The notes beneath the pieces are model-generated. The model did no database searches and was not told the origin of the DNA. It was given only the letters and a program-made list of their open reading frames with translations. The translations under genes and the position numbers were made by a program. Below, one piece after another: positions 1 through 10,865 of a DNA stretch of 64,000 nucleotides. The DNA comes from Flaccisagitta enflata (lineage: Eukaryota > Chaetognatha > Sagittoidea > Aphragmophora). The stretch lies in assembly GCA_965153355.1 (NCBI GenBank), contig OZ231126.1, positions 6,696,001-6,760,000 of the forward strand. The letters are read 5' to 3'. The first letter of the stretch is position 1. Every line of letters begins with the position of its first letter.

Positions 1-257
1 GATTTTGTTGATTTCAACAGCTTCAACAGGATATTTACTATAGTTTATATAGTAAGAAATATATATTACAATTTTACTCAAAATACGTCATCTTCGATTT
101 TTTTCATTTTCTGCCCATTAAGGGCCCTAAGTGAGCCAACTTTGGTAGAACATTAATCTCAGACACTCCCCGCCCCTAAGGGGCCCAAAATTGGGTCAAA
201 AAAATTTTTACGTTAAATCCGTTGATTTTAGCAGGGGCAGGGTCACGTTTTTACAAG

Positions 258-1075
258 ACCATGCTAAAACCGCTGATTTTAACGGGTTTAACGCCAAAAT
301 CCCTTTTTTTGGCCCTCTGCATGCTAATTTGACATCATGAGACCCTCAAAAAGAGCAAGTGAGCACACATGAGCAGGCATGAGCAAGCATGAGCAAGAAT
401 GCTAAATCCGCTGATTTTAACAGGTTTAACTTCAAATCCCTTAAGTTGGTCCTCCACATGCTTTTTTAACATCATGAGACCCTCTATGGTGACAATAAAG
501 AGCAAGTGAGCACACATGAGCAAGCATGAGCAAGCATGAGCAAGAATGCTAAATTCGCTGATTTTAACGGGTTTAACATAAATGTCCCCTATTTTGACCC
601 TCCACATGCTTATTTGACATCATGAGACTCTCTACGGTTATAAAAGAGAGCATGTGAGCACACATGAGCAAGCATGAGATAACATGAGCAAGAATGCTAA
701 ATCCGCTGATTTTAACGAGTTTAACATAAATATCCCCTAATTTGACCCTCCACACCATTATTTGACATCATGAGACTCTCTAAGGTTACAAAAGAGAGCA
801 AGTGAGCACACATGAGCAAGCATGAGCAAGAATGCTAAATCCGCTGATTTTAACCGGTTTAACATAAAAATCCCCTGTTTTGGTCCTCCACATGCTTATT
901 TGACATCAAGAGACCATCTATGGTGACCATAAAGAGTAAGTGAGCACACATGAGTAAGCATGAGCAAGCATGCTTAATCTGCTGATTCTAACATGTTTAA
1001 CATAAAAATCCCCTATTTTGGTCATCCACATGCTGTTTTGACATCAAGAGACCCTCTATGGTGACAAAAAAAATC
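258..1075 (+). repeat. 145-bp subrepeats of left foldback arm
   Basis: Six imperfect units start near 262, 401, 547, 694, 834 and 970. Each holds the GCTGATTTTAAC block, a CCTCCACATGCTT block, a GACATCATGAGAC block and a variable number of GAGCAAGCAT/GAGCACACAT decamers. Units differ by about 10-20 percent. Confidence 0.8.
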
Positions 1076-1438
1076 TCTCTTAATTCAAAATCAACACCAT
1101 GCTGGTTCAAGTCCTTTTTAATTTTGCTCAACTCACATCTTAATTTTGAATGCGACAACAATACAACTAAACATGGAAGGAATATATGATGGAATTCAAT
1201 AGTAATCCTGAAATTGCACTGTTTGTATCATGTATTTCGTCATCCCGTTTTCATTTTCCTGTTCTGTGCCCAGAGCGTGAAGTGGAAGAAGGGGCCGATG
1301 CTTTATTCTATTTCATACTCAAAGCCGGAATTCGCCAATGTAATTTTGAGTACTTTTGGACAGGGAACCTTTTCTTCTCCAAAAATCACCCACTTTATCG
1401 GAAACTGACCCTCTATTTGGATTTTTGACCTGGCCCAG

Positions 1439-2215
1439 ATGCCAGAGACAATGTATAATCAATACAAGTCGACCGTTGGCGTTAAAGTGGAAGGAAAGGG
1501 CGGTTCAGAAGTATCTACTTGTGAAAACTTTGACTTTGTCGTCAAATGGTGCAATAAAGCTTTGAAACAACATTTGAGTTGGGCGCCAACCCACAAGACC
1601 TGGCTCACAGCTTGTCGTTTGTACAATTTCATGAGAGAACTAAAGTCAAATTTGGATAATTTTCTGCCAATATCAAGGTTCGTGAGTACTATTTTGGTTG
1701 ATTTCATGTCATCCAAGAATTTTCATTACCATCCTCCAACCAACACACCCTCTTAGCCCACAGAATTGTCTAGCAAGCGAATCCTCAATAATCTTTGATT
1801 ATCAAAACCAAGGCCAAGCATGTCATTTTGTTTTACTTATTTGCTATGCCACTTTTAGGTCTGTATGTCAGTCAGTCCATCCTTCTCTTTGACGGCCCTT
1901 ACATTTTACTTTTAGGGTGCTTTTATTGTGTGATAAGTCAGGCATGCATTCCTTAGCCCAGCAAGGGCCTCATCAGGTTTCAATGGATTTGCCAGGGATG
2001 GATTCAACAATGGCCACAAAAAATGTGCCATGGAAAGTATGGTAGAGCACCTTCGTGTCCACGTTTTTGATAATGGAAGGTACTTGCGCTCTAAAAAGTT
2101 GACGTCACCAAATGGAGGACAAATTGACCCTAGTATACTGCAAATTTGTCGAGTAAGACAAGAATTGTTGATTAGGATCAATTACAGTAAAAACAAGGCC
2201 ATGAAGGTCAAGTAG
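1439..2215 (+). pseudogene. Unrecognised coding-like remnant inside the foldback element
   Basis: I do not recognise this family. One frame is open from 1439 and reads ordinary mixed-composition protein (KTWLTACRLYNFMRELKSNL near the middle), unlike the simple-repeat frames elsewhere. A possible donor lies after ATATCAAG near 1678, and a possible acceptor (TTACTTTTAG) ends near 1915. Joining them keeps a frame open that includes VLLLCDKSGMHSLAQQGPHQ and stops at TAG near 2048. A different frame is open over about 1923-2212 (GFNGFARDGFNNGHKKCAME...), ending inside a D-type fragment. This could be a decayed transposase or captured host exons, or it could be chance. No catalytic motif is visible. 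Confidence 0.25.
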
Positions 2216-2275
2216 GTGTGCCGTGTGGATTGTCAAACAAATGTGTTACCGATGGAGGTCCTTAGGTGCACTTAA
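2193..2275 (+). mobile_element. D-type element, 5' fragment
   Basis: Begins AACAAGGCCATGAAGGTCAA and continues GTGCCGTGTGG...CAAACAAATGTGTTACCGA, matching the start of the copy at 40599. Only the 5' segment is recognisable. Confidence 0.5.
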
Positions 2276-2802
2276 AAATATGTTCACACTGAACTTGTAC
2301 ACACCTTTTTGGTTGATTGGTTTTTCCCTAACATCCATCTAGTGAAGCTGCTTTATTGCCCTAATGACGGGGTGTGCTCAAGCGGTTCTCCACTGTTTTT
2401 ATTTATTTTTGTTTTTTCTCAGTCATTCTTACCTGATTGCTCAGTTGGTCTTTTTCCACAGTTGTCCTCATACACCCTTAAATTATTTTTCATACCATAT
2501 AAACAGGTTGGAGAACAAAACCAAAAAATTTTGTACACACACTACATGGAGACTGGAGAGATTAAAAGACTGCTTGTTGACAAAGATTTGATTTCATGTT
2601 CTGCAATGATTTTTTTACATATCATGAAATGTGCTTTAGAAAAAGGATGCAGATTTCGACCAAAAAAAGGTACAAGGATAACATTTGTTTAAGGCAAGAG
2701 TTTCTGGGGCGGCTGGTTGTCAAAGAGCGCTCGCAGTGCATTTCATTTTTTTTAATCATATTTTTTTTTGGCAAATAAGACTGGGCAAAATGAACAGCTT
2801 TT
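2276..2802. other. Foldback interior, no recognised feature
   Basis: AT-rich unique-looking sequence. Short open frames (for example 2309-2692) have no recognisable domain and biased composition. Nothing supportable seen. Confidence 0.5.
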
Positions 2803-3696
2803 TAGTCGCATGCTACGCGACTCTACACCCCGCAATGTCAGTCCGTCGATCGGTCGGTCGGTTGGTCGGTTGGTCGGTCCCCTTTTTACTTTTTTGGCGT
2901 TTTCGAGCTTTTTGAGCCTACTGCTCCTGCCCAAATGCTCTGGTGACCTTCTCCAGCACTGCTTCTGCTCACCCGCACGCAACTGGGGTAGCCGTGTATC
3001 CGGCCTGGTTAGTAGTGGACCAGCTATGTTGGTTGGTGATCTGGAAAAAGAATCGCAGGTTGGTTGGTCCCCTTTTGGGCAGCGGCCCCGAAGGGGCCGA
3101 TGACCTATGCTTTCACACAGGGGAATTTTCTCCTCCTTCTTCTCCTCCTCCTTCAGCGTACCCCCCCAAGCCCAAGCCTCAAAGACAAAATTCTTCCTCA
3201 TAGGGCCTCCGGACCCAAATCCTAGCCTCAAAGCCCAAAATCCTACCCTCAAACCCAAATTTAAGGCCCAAGGCCCAAATCCGAGTCTCAAGCTTCAAAT
3301 CATCATCTCCAGATCCAAATTAAAGCCTCAAGACTCAAATAGTCACAATTCACTCAAACAAAAGTTTTAGTAACATTCCGCAGATAGAAATTCACCTACA
3401 AATTACCTGTCACTTCTTTTTAGTAATCTTTTTAGTTAGCCATCCTGAACTAATCAAGACAGCATAGGTCATCGGCTCCTTCGGGGCTGCTGCCCCTCTC
3501 ACCATCACACATCCACATACTCACATAGGGGCAACGGGTACCGCTGACCATCTAACGCTTTTGCGACTATTTACTTTTTCGGCGTTTTTTAGCTTTTTGA
3601 GAACACGGCTCCTACCCAGATGCCCTAGTGACCTTCTCCAACCCTGCTCCTGCCCACCTGCACGTGACTAGGGTTGCCGTGTTTCCAGCCTTGTTT
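2803..3696 (-). mobile_element. A/B composite element
   Basis: On the plus strand this starts with the A hairpin AGTCGCATGCTACGCGACT and a GGTCGGTC tract, and runs to an A terminus at 3010 (GTGTATCCGGCCTGGTT). A second partial A tract then reaches CCCCTTTT, where a B element starts at 3077. After B ends (GCGACTA, about 3569) A sequence resumes (TTACTTTTTCGGCG) and finishes with GCCTTGTTT at 3696. B therefore sits inside an A body at a precise point. The same junction recurs at 36721-37688. Confidence 0.75.
3077..3569 (+). mobile_element. B element (inverted arms plus minisatellite)
   Basis: The left arm GGGCAGCGGCCCCGAAGGGG and following GCCGATGACCTATG is repeated inverted near 3459-3497. 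Between them lies a degenerate minisatellite of AAATCCTAGCCTCAAGGCCC type. A 3' module follows (GGGGCAACGGGTACCGCTGA) and the end is CGCTTTTGCG then ACTA. Confidence 0.75.
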
Positions 3697-3711
3697 ATTT
3701 TTTATTCTAAT

Positions 3712-4275
3712 TGCTCATGTGTGCTCACTTACTCTTTATGGTCACCATAGATGGTCTCTTGATGTCAAATAAGCATGTGGAGGACCAAAATAGGGGATTT
3801 TTATGTTAAACCTGTTAAAATCAGCGGATTTAGCATTTTTGCTCATGCTTGCTCATGTGTGCTCACTTGCTCTCTTTTATAACCATAGAGAGTCTCATGA
3901 TGTCAAATAAGCATGTGGAGGGTCAAAATAGGGGATATTTATGTTAAACCCGTTAAAATCAGCGGATTTAGCATTCTTGCGCATTCTTGCTCATGCTTGC
4001 TCATGCTTGCTCATGTGTGCTCACTTGCTCTTTATTGTCACCATAGAGGGTCTCATGATGTTAAAAAAGCATGTGGAGGACCAAAATAGAAGATTTGAAG
4101 TTAAAACCGTTAAAATCAGCGGATTTAGCATTCTTGCTCATGCTTGCTCATGCCTGCTCATGTGTGCTCACTTGCTCTTTTTTGTCACCTTTGAGGGTCT
4201 CATGATGTCAAATTAGCATGCGGAGGGCCAAAAAAGGGGATTTTGGCGTTAAACCCGTTAAAATCAGCGGTTTTA
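3712..4275 (-). repeat. 145-bp subrepeats of right foldback arm
   Basis: Four inverted counterparts of the left-arm units, with GTTAAAATCAGCGG near 3808, 3951, 4109 and 4257. The right arm is shorter than the left by about two units, as expected if unit number changes by unequal exchange. Confidence 0.8.
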
Positions 4276-4559
4276 GCATGGTCTTGTAAAAAAGTTACCC
4301 TGCCCCCGCTAAAATCAACGGATTTAACGTAAAAATTTTTTTGCCCCAATTTTGGGCCCCTTAGGGGCGGGGAGTATCTGAGATTAATGTTCCACCAAAG
4401 TCGGCTCATTTAGGGCCCTTAATGGGCAGAAAATGAAAAAAATCAATGATGACGTATTTTGAGTAAAATTTTAATATATATTTCTTACTATATAAAATAT
4501 AGTAAATATCCTGTTGAAGCTGTTGAAATCAACAAAATCGAGAGGGGCCCCGCTAATTC

Positions 4560-4620
4560 CAACGGATCAATACACGCTGAGACACAGCCCGATCGCATCG
4601 TTGCCCAGTTCGGCTTGTTT
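4560..4620 (-). mobile_element. C-type element, 5' end only
   Basis: Reads ...CAATACACGC...GCATCGTTGCCCAGTTCGGCTTGTTT, matching the end of the C copy at 5575-5850. It lies just right of the foldback element; its partner hairpin end, if any, would be beyond the left edge of the window. Confidence 0.55.
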
Positions 4621-4739
4621 ATGCTTTATTGATTAATGAAAAAATGTTGTAAAATTTACGAGCAAGATAGGACTATACATATTTGCAGATTATCATTTAA
4701 TCATTATTTCTATGTTATAAAAGACATCATGGATATTCT

Positions 4740-5100
4740 CTATGAGTCAATAGATTGTAAGCCCGTTTTGATATGAAAATCATTATCCAATGCAATGCCC
4801 AATATAATGTTAATGTGATCATCCTAACATGCTTCATGCAAGGACAATATTATCATCCAATGAGATATAAAAATCCTTATCCAATACAGCACACTGTGCC
4901 TGATATGATTTTTTCCTGTATTCCAAAAAAGGACCTAAAATGTTCCAATGAGGCATACTGTTCCATTTTATTCTCCACTCTATATTTCACCTGACAAAGG
5001 CGCTAAAAATCATCCAATGTGGTACACTGTGCCACATTCCATTTTATTCTCAATCTTATATTCCACGCGACGACGGACCTAAAAATTCATAGTAACAGCG
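4740..5100. repeat. Degenerate about 100-bp repeats
   Basis: Loose repeats of ATCCAATG..., CACTGTGCC... and CCATTTTATTCTC... in two to four copies. No coding sequence recognised. Confidence 0.4.
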
Positions 5101-5261
5101 ATGGTTCCCAAATAAGACATAATGGATGAACTTCCCCTTTTCAAAATGTCTTTTCTTTTTCTTTTATCTTTCTTTTTCTCACTTTCTGTGTCTTATTCTT
5201 TTATCCAATTCTTTTTGGGCTTCTCTCCACTCTCTATCCTCTCTCCTTGCCTTCTTCACTC

Positions 5262-5459
5262 GTTTCTTTTTTTACCTTTCTGTCTTTCTTTCTTACTGTC
5301 TTTCTTTCTGTCTTTCTTTCTTTCTGTCTTTCTTTCTTCTTGTCTTTCTTTCTGTCTTCCTTTTATTCTTTCATTCATTCTTTCTTTCTTTCTTTCTTTC
5401 TTACTGTGCTTCTGTTTTTCTTCCATTCTTTCATTAATTCATTCATTCTTTCTTTCTTC

Positions 5460-5490
<31 letters not shown>

Positions 5491-5572
5491 TCCTTTCGTT
5501 CTTTCTTTCTTTCTTTCTTTCTGTCTTTTGTCCTTTCGTTCTCTCTTTCTTTCATCCTTCTTTCTTTCTTTT
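5262..5572 (+). repeat. Imperfect (CTTT)n tract
   Basis: Polypyrimidine tract of CTTT with scattered CTGT, ATTC and CTTC units. The long Phe/Leu/Ser open frames here are repeat translations, not genes. Confidence 0.9.
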
Positions 5573-5574
5573 TT

Positions 5575-5850
5575 AGATGCGTCCTCGCATCTCTATAAGA
5601 GGGTCTGTCCGTCCATCGGTCCGTCGGTCGGTCCGTCGGTCAGTCCGTCGGTCGGTCCGTTACGCCTTTTTGAAAGTCGCAGTTTTTGGCACTTTTCAGC
5701 CGCGAGGATGTCGTGTATCAAGTCATTAGGATATCTTACAAGCCTTGTACAATATTAGGTCTTCATCTGTCTGTCCATCCAAGTCTAGCGCTATGGTCAA
5801 TACACGCAAAGACACAGTCAGGACGCATCGTTGCTCGATCGGGCTTGTTT
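5575..5850 (-). mobile_element. C-type Helentron-like element
   Basis: On the plus strand this begins with hairpin AGATGCGTCCTCGCATCT, then CTATAAGAGGGTCTGTCC and a GGTCGGTCCGTC tract, and ends GACGCATCG...CGATCGGGCTTGTTT. Read in element orientation it starts AAACAAGCCCG. The box GATGCGTCC is the reverse complement of the last hairpin arm GGACGCATC, and the hairpin is followed by TAAAA. Confidence 0.75.
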
Positions 5851-5861
5851 CTTTCTTTCAT

Positions 5862-5936
<75 letters not shown>

Positions 5937-6066
5937 CTCTTTCTTTCTTTCTTTCTTTCTTTCTTTCATTTTTTCTTTTTTCTTTCTTTCTTACTTTGTT
6001 TGTTTGTTTGTTTGTTTGTTTGTTACTTAAATTCATTCATTCATTCATTTAATCATTCTTTCTTTT
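5848..6066 (+). repeat. (CTTT)n, (TTTG)n and (ATTC)n compound microsatellite
   Basis: Nearly perfect CTTT over about 5848-5990, then TTTG about 5995-6022 and CATT about 6030-6055, placed exactly between a C element and an A element. Confidence 0.9.
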
Positions 6067-6312
6067 TAGTCGCGTGAACGCGACTCTAGAAGCCGCTATG
6101 TTGGTCAGTCGGTCTGTCGGTCCGTCAGTCCGTAGGTAACCAAAACAAATAAACGCCTTTTTATTCATCTTTAGGGTCATTTAAGTCATTCTAGATGTAA
6201 AATTAATCATTTAGAATTAACTTGAGTCATTTTAAGTTATTTTAGTAATTTGCATCGGGTAAGTCAGGAAAGTTGTCTGGGACTATAAATGAAGGGATTA
6301 TAGGTATTTATA

Positions 6313-7643
6313 CACCGTCTTTAAATCGAATTGACTTATGTTAAACCTTTATAAATCATAAACTACTTGGCAAAAAGTCTTCAAATTTTCAGAGAATGTT
6401 GGTAACATACTGCGGTTTTGATATACAAATTGGAGTATTAGATAGTTATGGATTGGCAAAACATCAAATAAAATTCACTTTTGAAGCAGCGACAATTCTT
6501 CCATATTTCCTTCCGCAAAGAAGCTTTCTTTATTTGCACGCTATTTCTAAAGAAAAAAAGCTAACAGGGTGTGCAAAATTATCCAGACTTGCTCCATAGA
6601 AAGAAAACTATACTTAGAAGTGACCCAGAACTATGAAATTTGAGCCTGAGTACCCCAGTTAATTATAATAGAAGCTAAAATTGTTGGTAAGCCTTTTCTA
6701 GATCCCTTGTCACTATGGGAGTTAAATGAATTGAAGCAATGATTTTGATTTTGACATGATTTTATGTTATAGAAAAAATAGGTAACAAAATCATAGATTT
6801 TTGTATTTGTAACCACTCCATAGTAACTTTCTTAGCTTGACTCACACTAGGCTGAGGTAGGTAAATTAAGTCAACATCAATGGAGCTCACATATGCTAAT
6901 AAACTAGGCTTAAAGGGAAAGAAAAACTAACATCAGAATTACAGTTTTTTTTTAATCAATCCTTTCATGGAGTGTTTTATCTGAGTCAAATTTACCTGAA
7001 AAGTTTTATTTCTGACTTTTTTATTCTTTGTAAATTTTGTTTTGAATGGTAAAAAAGATACTTTTTCAAATCTACCCCTTCTGGTTTCAAAAATTATTAT
7101 TTGTTCAGGATTTTTAAGAAAAGTAATTGCTAATTCCGGATGATTATGCACTCCCTGTTATAGCCCCGGGGAAGGTCTCAAATGGCAGACAATATATCAT
7201 AGATTTCAGTTCTGTTAAAAATTCTTAGAAAATTTGGATATTTCAAGAGGTTACGATTGATTTGAAAAAAAAATTCTGCTGTCATGCAGACTTCAAATTC
7301 TGGAAAATTGATCAAAATCTTTATAAATGTAAAAGAAATTAAAAGATACGTTTTTTTTTTCATTTAAAACCAGTCTCAGGGTTCCAGCTCATTGTATTTT
7401 GAAATGGTAAATTTGTACTAACAACTTCTTTCAAAAAAACCTATGAAATAAGTGATTTTGCCCTTAAAAATTCACTTTTTTCAATGATTTGCTGATCCTC
7501 ACCTTTCTATAACCAAAAATTGAAGTTTTGCTTAACAAAACCGCAGTGTATTACCAACATTCTCTGAAAATTTGAAGATTTTTTCCCAAGTAGTTTAGGA
7601 TTTATAAAGGTTTAACATAAGTCAATTCGATTTAGAGACGGTG
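6313..7643. mobile_element. TA-flanked 1.3-kb inverted-repeat element
   Basis: Termini CACCGTCTTTAAATCGAATT and its near-perfect reverse complement lie between TA dinucleotides. Arms are about 108 bp and end near GTAACATACTGCGGTTTTG. The size fits a full Tc1/mariner unit, but no transposase frame of useful length survives (longest about 67 codons). It is either a decayed or a non-autonomous element. Confidence 0.75.
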
Positions 7644-7767
7644 TAGATAATTATGGGTAAGTATAGGTAAATATAGATAATTGTAATTAATTAAATGTAT
7701 TCATAGGTAATTTAAAGTATGTAGGTAACTATGGGTAATTATGGGAAGATATAGGTACTTATAAAAA

Positions 7768-7857
7768 CCTTCATTACCTTTATTACCTTTATTACCTTTG
7801 TTACCTTTATTACCTTTATTTCCTTTCTTACCTATATTGCCATAATTACCTTTATTA
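7768..7857 (+). repeat. TTTATTACC minisatellite
   Basis: About nine copies of a 9-bp unit, the core minisatellite of the surrounding A element. Confidence 0.8.
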
Positions 7858-8087
7858 CCACGCGACTAAGGTTTGTTGACCTTGTTTTTCTTCATACCAT
7901 CCTTCTTTTTCCTCTCTGTTTTTTCTGTCTGTCTGTCTTTCTATCTGTCTTTCCTTAATTCATTCTTTTTTTCTTTCCTTTCCATGAAATAGCGGTCCCT
8001 CGATCACGGCCTTTTTTCCATCTTTCTTTTGAAGGAGTTGAATTCAAGTCACGTCAATTTTGAAGAGGGAAGAGGCCATAGTCACAA

Positions 8088-8605
8088 CCTCTCTGTCTCT
8101 GTCTCTGTCCCTGTCTCTCTCACTGCCTCTGTCTTTGTCTCTGTCTTTGTCTCTGTCTCTCTCACTGTTTATGTCTCTGCCTGTCTTTGTCTCTGTCCCT
8201 GTCTCTCTCACTGCCTCTGTCTTTGTCTCTTTCTGTCTCTGTCTCTGTCTCTGTCTCTGTCTATGTCTCTGTCTTTGTCTTTCTCACTGCCTCTGTCTTT
8301 GTCTCTGTCTCTGTCTCTGCCTGTGCCTCTGTCTCTGTCTTTATATATTTCAGTTTTTCTCTATCTTTGTTTTATTTTATATCTGCCTCTGTATATGTCC
8401 CTCTCTCTGCCTATATCTCTGCCTCTGTCCCCCTCTCTGTCTCTATCCCTCCATCTGCCTGTCTCTGTTACTGTCCCACGCTCCATTCCTGGCCTTCTCT
8501 CTGTCTCTGTCTCTGTTTCTGTCTCTGTATCTGTTTTTCCGTCTGTCTGTCTTTAAGTCGGTCTTTTAGTTTGTTTCTCTGTGTGTCTCTGTCTTTTTCG
8601 CTATT

Positions 8606-8657
<52 letters not shown>
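8088..8657 (+). repeat. (CTCTGT)n grading into (CT)n
   Basis: Interrupted hexamer tract of TCTGTC/TCTTTG units, ending in pure CT at about 8609-8657. Confidence 0.9.
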
Positions 8658-8662
<5 letters not shown>

Positions 8663-8714
8663 CCATAGTCACAATGAATGAGGTGGAATGACAATTGGCG
8701 GTCTCTTCAATTGT

Positions 8715-9130
8715 AGGTCTCTTCTTCTCACCCGCCTTTGTTCTTCATTTCTTAATGTTTCCCCTTATTGAGCTGTGTTCTTTATGTTTCCTCTTGTTAA
8801 ACCGTGTTCTTCATATTTTCCCATACCAAATTGCTGGGTTCTTAATGTTTCCTTTTATTGAGCTGTGTTCTTAATGATTCCTCTGGTTGAGCTGTGTTCC
8901 TAATGTTTCCCCTTATTGAGCTGTTTTCTTATTTTTTCTGTTTCCCCTTATTGAGCTGTGTTCTTATTGTTCCCAGTTTCCCCTCGTTGAGCTGTGTTCT
9001 TATTTTTCCCAGTTTCCCCTTGTTGAGCTGGGTTCTTAATGTTTCCCCTTATTGAGCTGTGTTCTTAATGCTTTCCTTGGTTGAGCTGTGTTCTCAATGT
9101 TTCCCCTGATTGAGCTGTGTTCTTAAATGA
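8715..9130 (+). repeat. About 32-bp minisatellite
   Basis: Around thirteen imperfect units of the type TTGAGCTGTGTTCTTAATG plus TTTCCCCTTA. Not coding. Confidence 0.85.
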
Positions 9131-9250
9131 GGTGGTTTGATCTCAAAAAGAAAAAAAAAAGCAATTTTTCATTCAATGTTCTATTTGTCATTTGAATTAA
9201 GATAAACATCAGTCTGCTTTAAAACTTTATGTAAGATAAACTTGTTGACC

Positions 9251-9466
9251 AACAAGGCCGGATACACAGCTACCAATGTTGCGTGCGGCTGGGCAGGGAC
9301 CATATTTGAGGTCACATTATCATTTTGGCAGGAGTAGTAATGCTGAAGACCGCAAAAAAAAACAAAAAGTTAAGTTTGACAGGCGGACAGACCAAAGGAC
9401 CGACGGACCAACAGACCAACAGACCAACAAAGCGGGGTGAAGGGTCGCGTAGCACGTGACTAAAAA
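9251..9466 (+). mobile_element. A element, complete
   Basis: Starts AACAAGGCCGGATACACAGC, then box GTTGCGTGCGG and CTGGGCAGGGAC. A GACCGACGGACC tract follows, and the end is hairpin GTCGCGTAGCACGTGAC plus TAAAAA. At about 215 bp this is one of the simplest complete copies and useful as a reference. Confidence 0.8.
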
Positions 9467-9692
9467 GTTAAACCAGGAGAGAGATAAAACAATGAAAGAT
9501 AAACAATGTAAAATATCTACGAGCGGAGGAGAGAGACCCAGTTAAAGAGAGGAAATACACAAAGGACGCACGTAAAAGAAATGCCATCAAAGGAGAGGAG
9601 AGAGGTAAATAGATAAAGTGAACATGAGACAAATTGCGCCAAAGAGACAAGTTCCAAAGGGGCAGACAGAACATGGACATATGGAGGGATAT

Positions 9693-10015
9693 AGCCACAT
9701 GACGAACCACAGTCATGAGTGCCTAGTCCCCACGGACACTACCATAAGAAAGGACACAGTCATTAGAAGGGACACGGCGATGAGAAGGGACACAAGTAGC
9801 CATAACAAGGGACACAGCCATGAGAGGAACACTACCATAATCAAGCGTACAGCTGTATGCTAAGGACACAGATGCAAGGCAGTACTCAGGAATATGAAGG
9901 GACATTGCTATTAGAAAGGACAAATCAATTTGAAAGAACAGAGCTGTTTGAAAGGACACAGCAATTAGAAGGAACAGAGCCATAAGAAAGGACAGAGTAA
10001 TAAGAAGGAAGGTTC
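9693..10015 (+). repeat. About 18-bp minisatellite
   Basis: Imperfect repeats of GGACACAGCCATGAGAAG type, diverging toward the right end. Confidence 0.7.
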
Positions 10016-10204
10016 CGATGTTGAGTTTTCTCAAAGGAGCAAGAAAGAAACACTTTTTTTTTTGCTTTGCGTCGACCAATATTGCGGCAGGAAATAATGA
10101 ATTTTTGATCCCAGGTTTCTGACCACTGAGCCGAAGCATTCGCAGCGGAGGCCCGCTGACCCGCAGCGCAGATGTATAGGAAAGAGCAATGAAATAAGGG
10201 AGAA

Positions 10205-10450
<246 letters not shown>

Positions 10451-10751
10451 TGCATGGGTATGTGTATGTATGTTTGTGTGGTTTGTGTATGGTCTGTGCA
10501 TAGCGTTCATGCCTATGTCGCACTGAAAATAAGCATCGAATTTGCTACCCATGCCCAATGAATCGTGATTTTTATAAAATGAAATTGGCGGAAATTTTTT
10601 TGTAGTTTTCAAAAAAGTTGTGAATCGATATATTTTGCATGGATAAACTTTCACATGCCAATTTTTACCTCTAAACTTCTCATTTTTTTGTTGAAAAATA
10701 GGCGAAAAACATAGAAAAATTCAATTTGTAATTCTACCATGACCTACACAC

Positions 10752-10865
10752 AATTACAAATTTGCATAAAAAATCAAAATATTCACAAAATAAGAAAAAA
10801 TCATGTACTGAGCGCGCTTTGTTCTTATTTTGTTGACATTTTGATTTTCTATGCAAATTTGTAAT
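10752..10865. repeat. Inverted repeat with about 44-bp arms
   Basis: Left arm AATTACAAATTTGCATAAAA... and right arm ...TATGCAAATTTGTAATT pair almost throughout, around a loop of about 25 bp holding GTACTGAGCGCGC. It lies in AT-rich sequence with no gene. Confidence 0.75.

Larger units (their letters stand above)
1..4539. mobile_element. Foldback-like element with long inverted arms
   Basis: The first 340 bases reappear as reverse complement at about 4200-4539, and the similarity continues inward, so the left arm is about 1-1075 and the right arm about 3712-4539. Base 1 pairs with base 4539, so the element may extend left of the window. Each arm is built of roughly 145-bp direct subrepeats containing GCTAAATCCGCTGATTTTAA and short GAGCAAGCAT runs. 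I count six units on the left and four on the right. Long arms made of direct subrepeats are the hallmark of Foldback elements; this is a structural match only, with no transposase identified. The interior (about 1076-3711) holds weak coding remnants, a D-type fragment and an A/B composite. Confidence 0.8.
6068..7887 (-). mobile_element. A element split by a TA-flanked element
   Basis: Hairpin AGTCGCGTGAACGCGACT and a GGTCAGTCGGTC tract mark one end, and CACGCGACTAAGG...GACCTTGTT the other. The core carries short TCATTTTAAG-like repeats, a 1.33-kb inverted-repeat element (6313-7643) and a TTTATTACC minisatellite. Confidence 0.7.

Noticed and set aside
1186-1428. 80-codon frame at the start of the foldback interior
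   Set aside because: No recognisable motif; kept only as part of the weak remnant discussion.
2752-3291. 179-residue minus-strand frame through the A/B composite
   Set aside because: It spans element termini and minisatellite; its blocks recur wherever A and B copies occur.
5122-5598. Hydrophobic Phe/Leu/Ser protein that could pass for membrane segments
   Set aside because: CTTT tract artefact.
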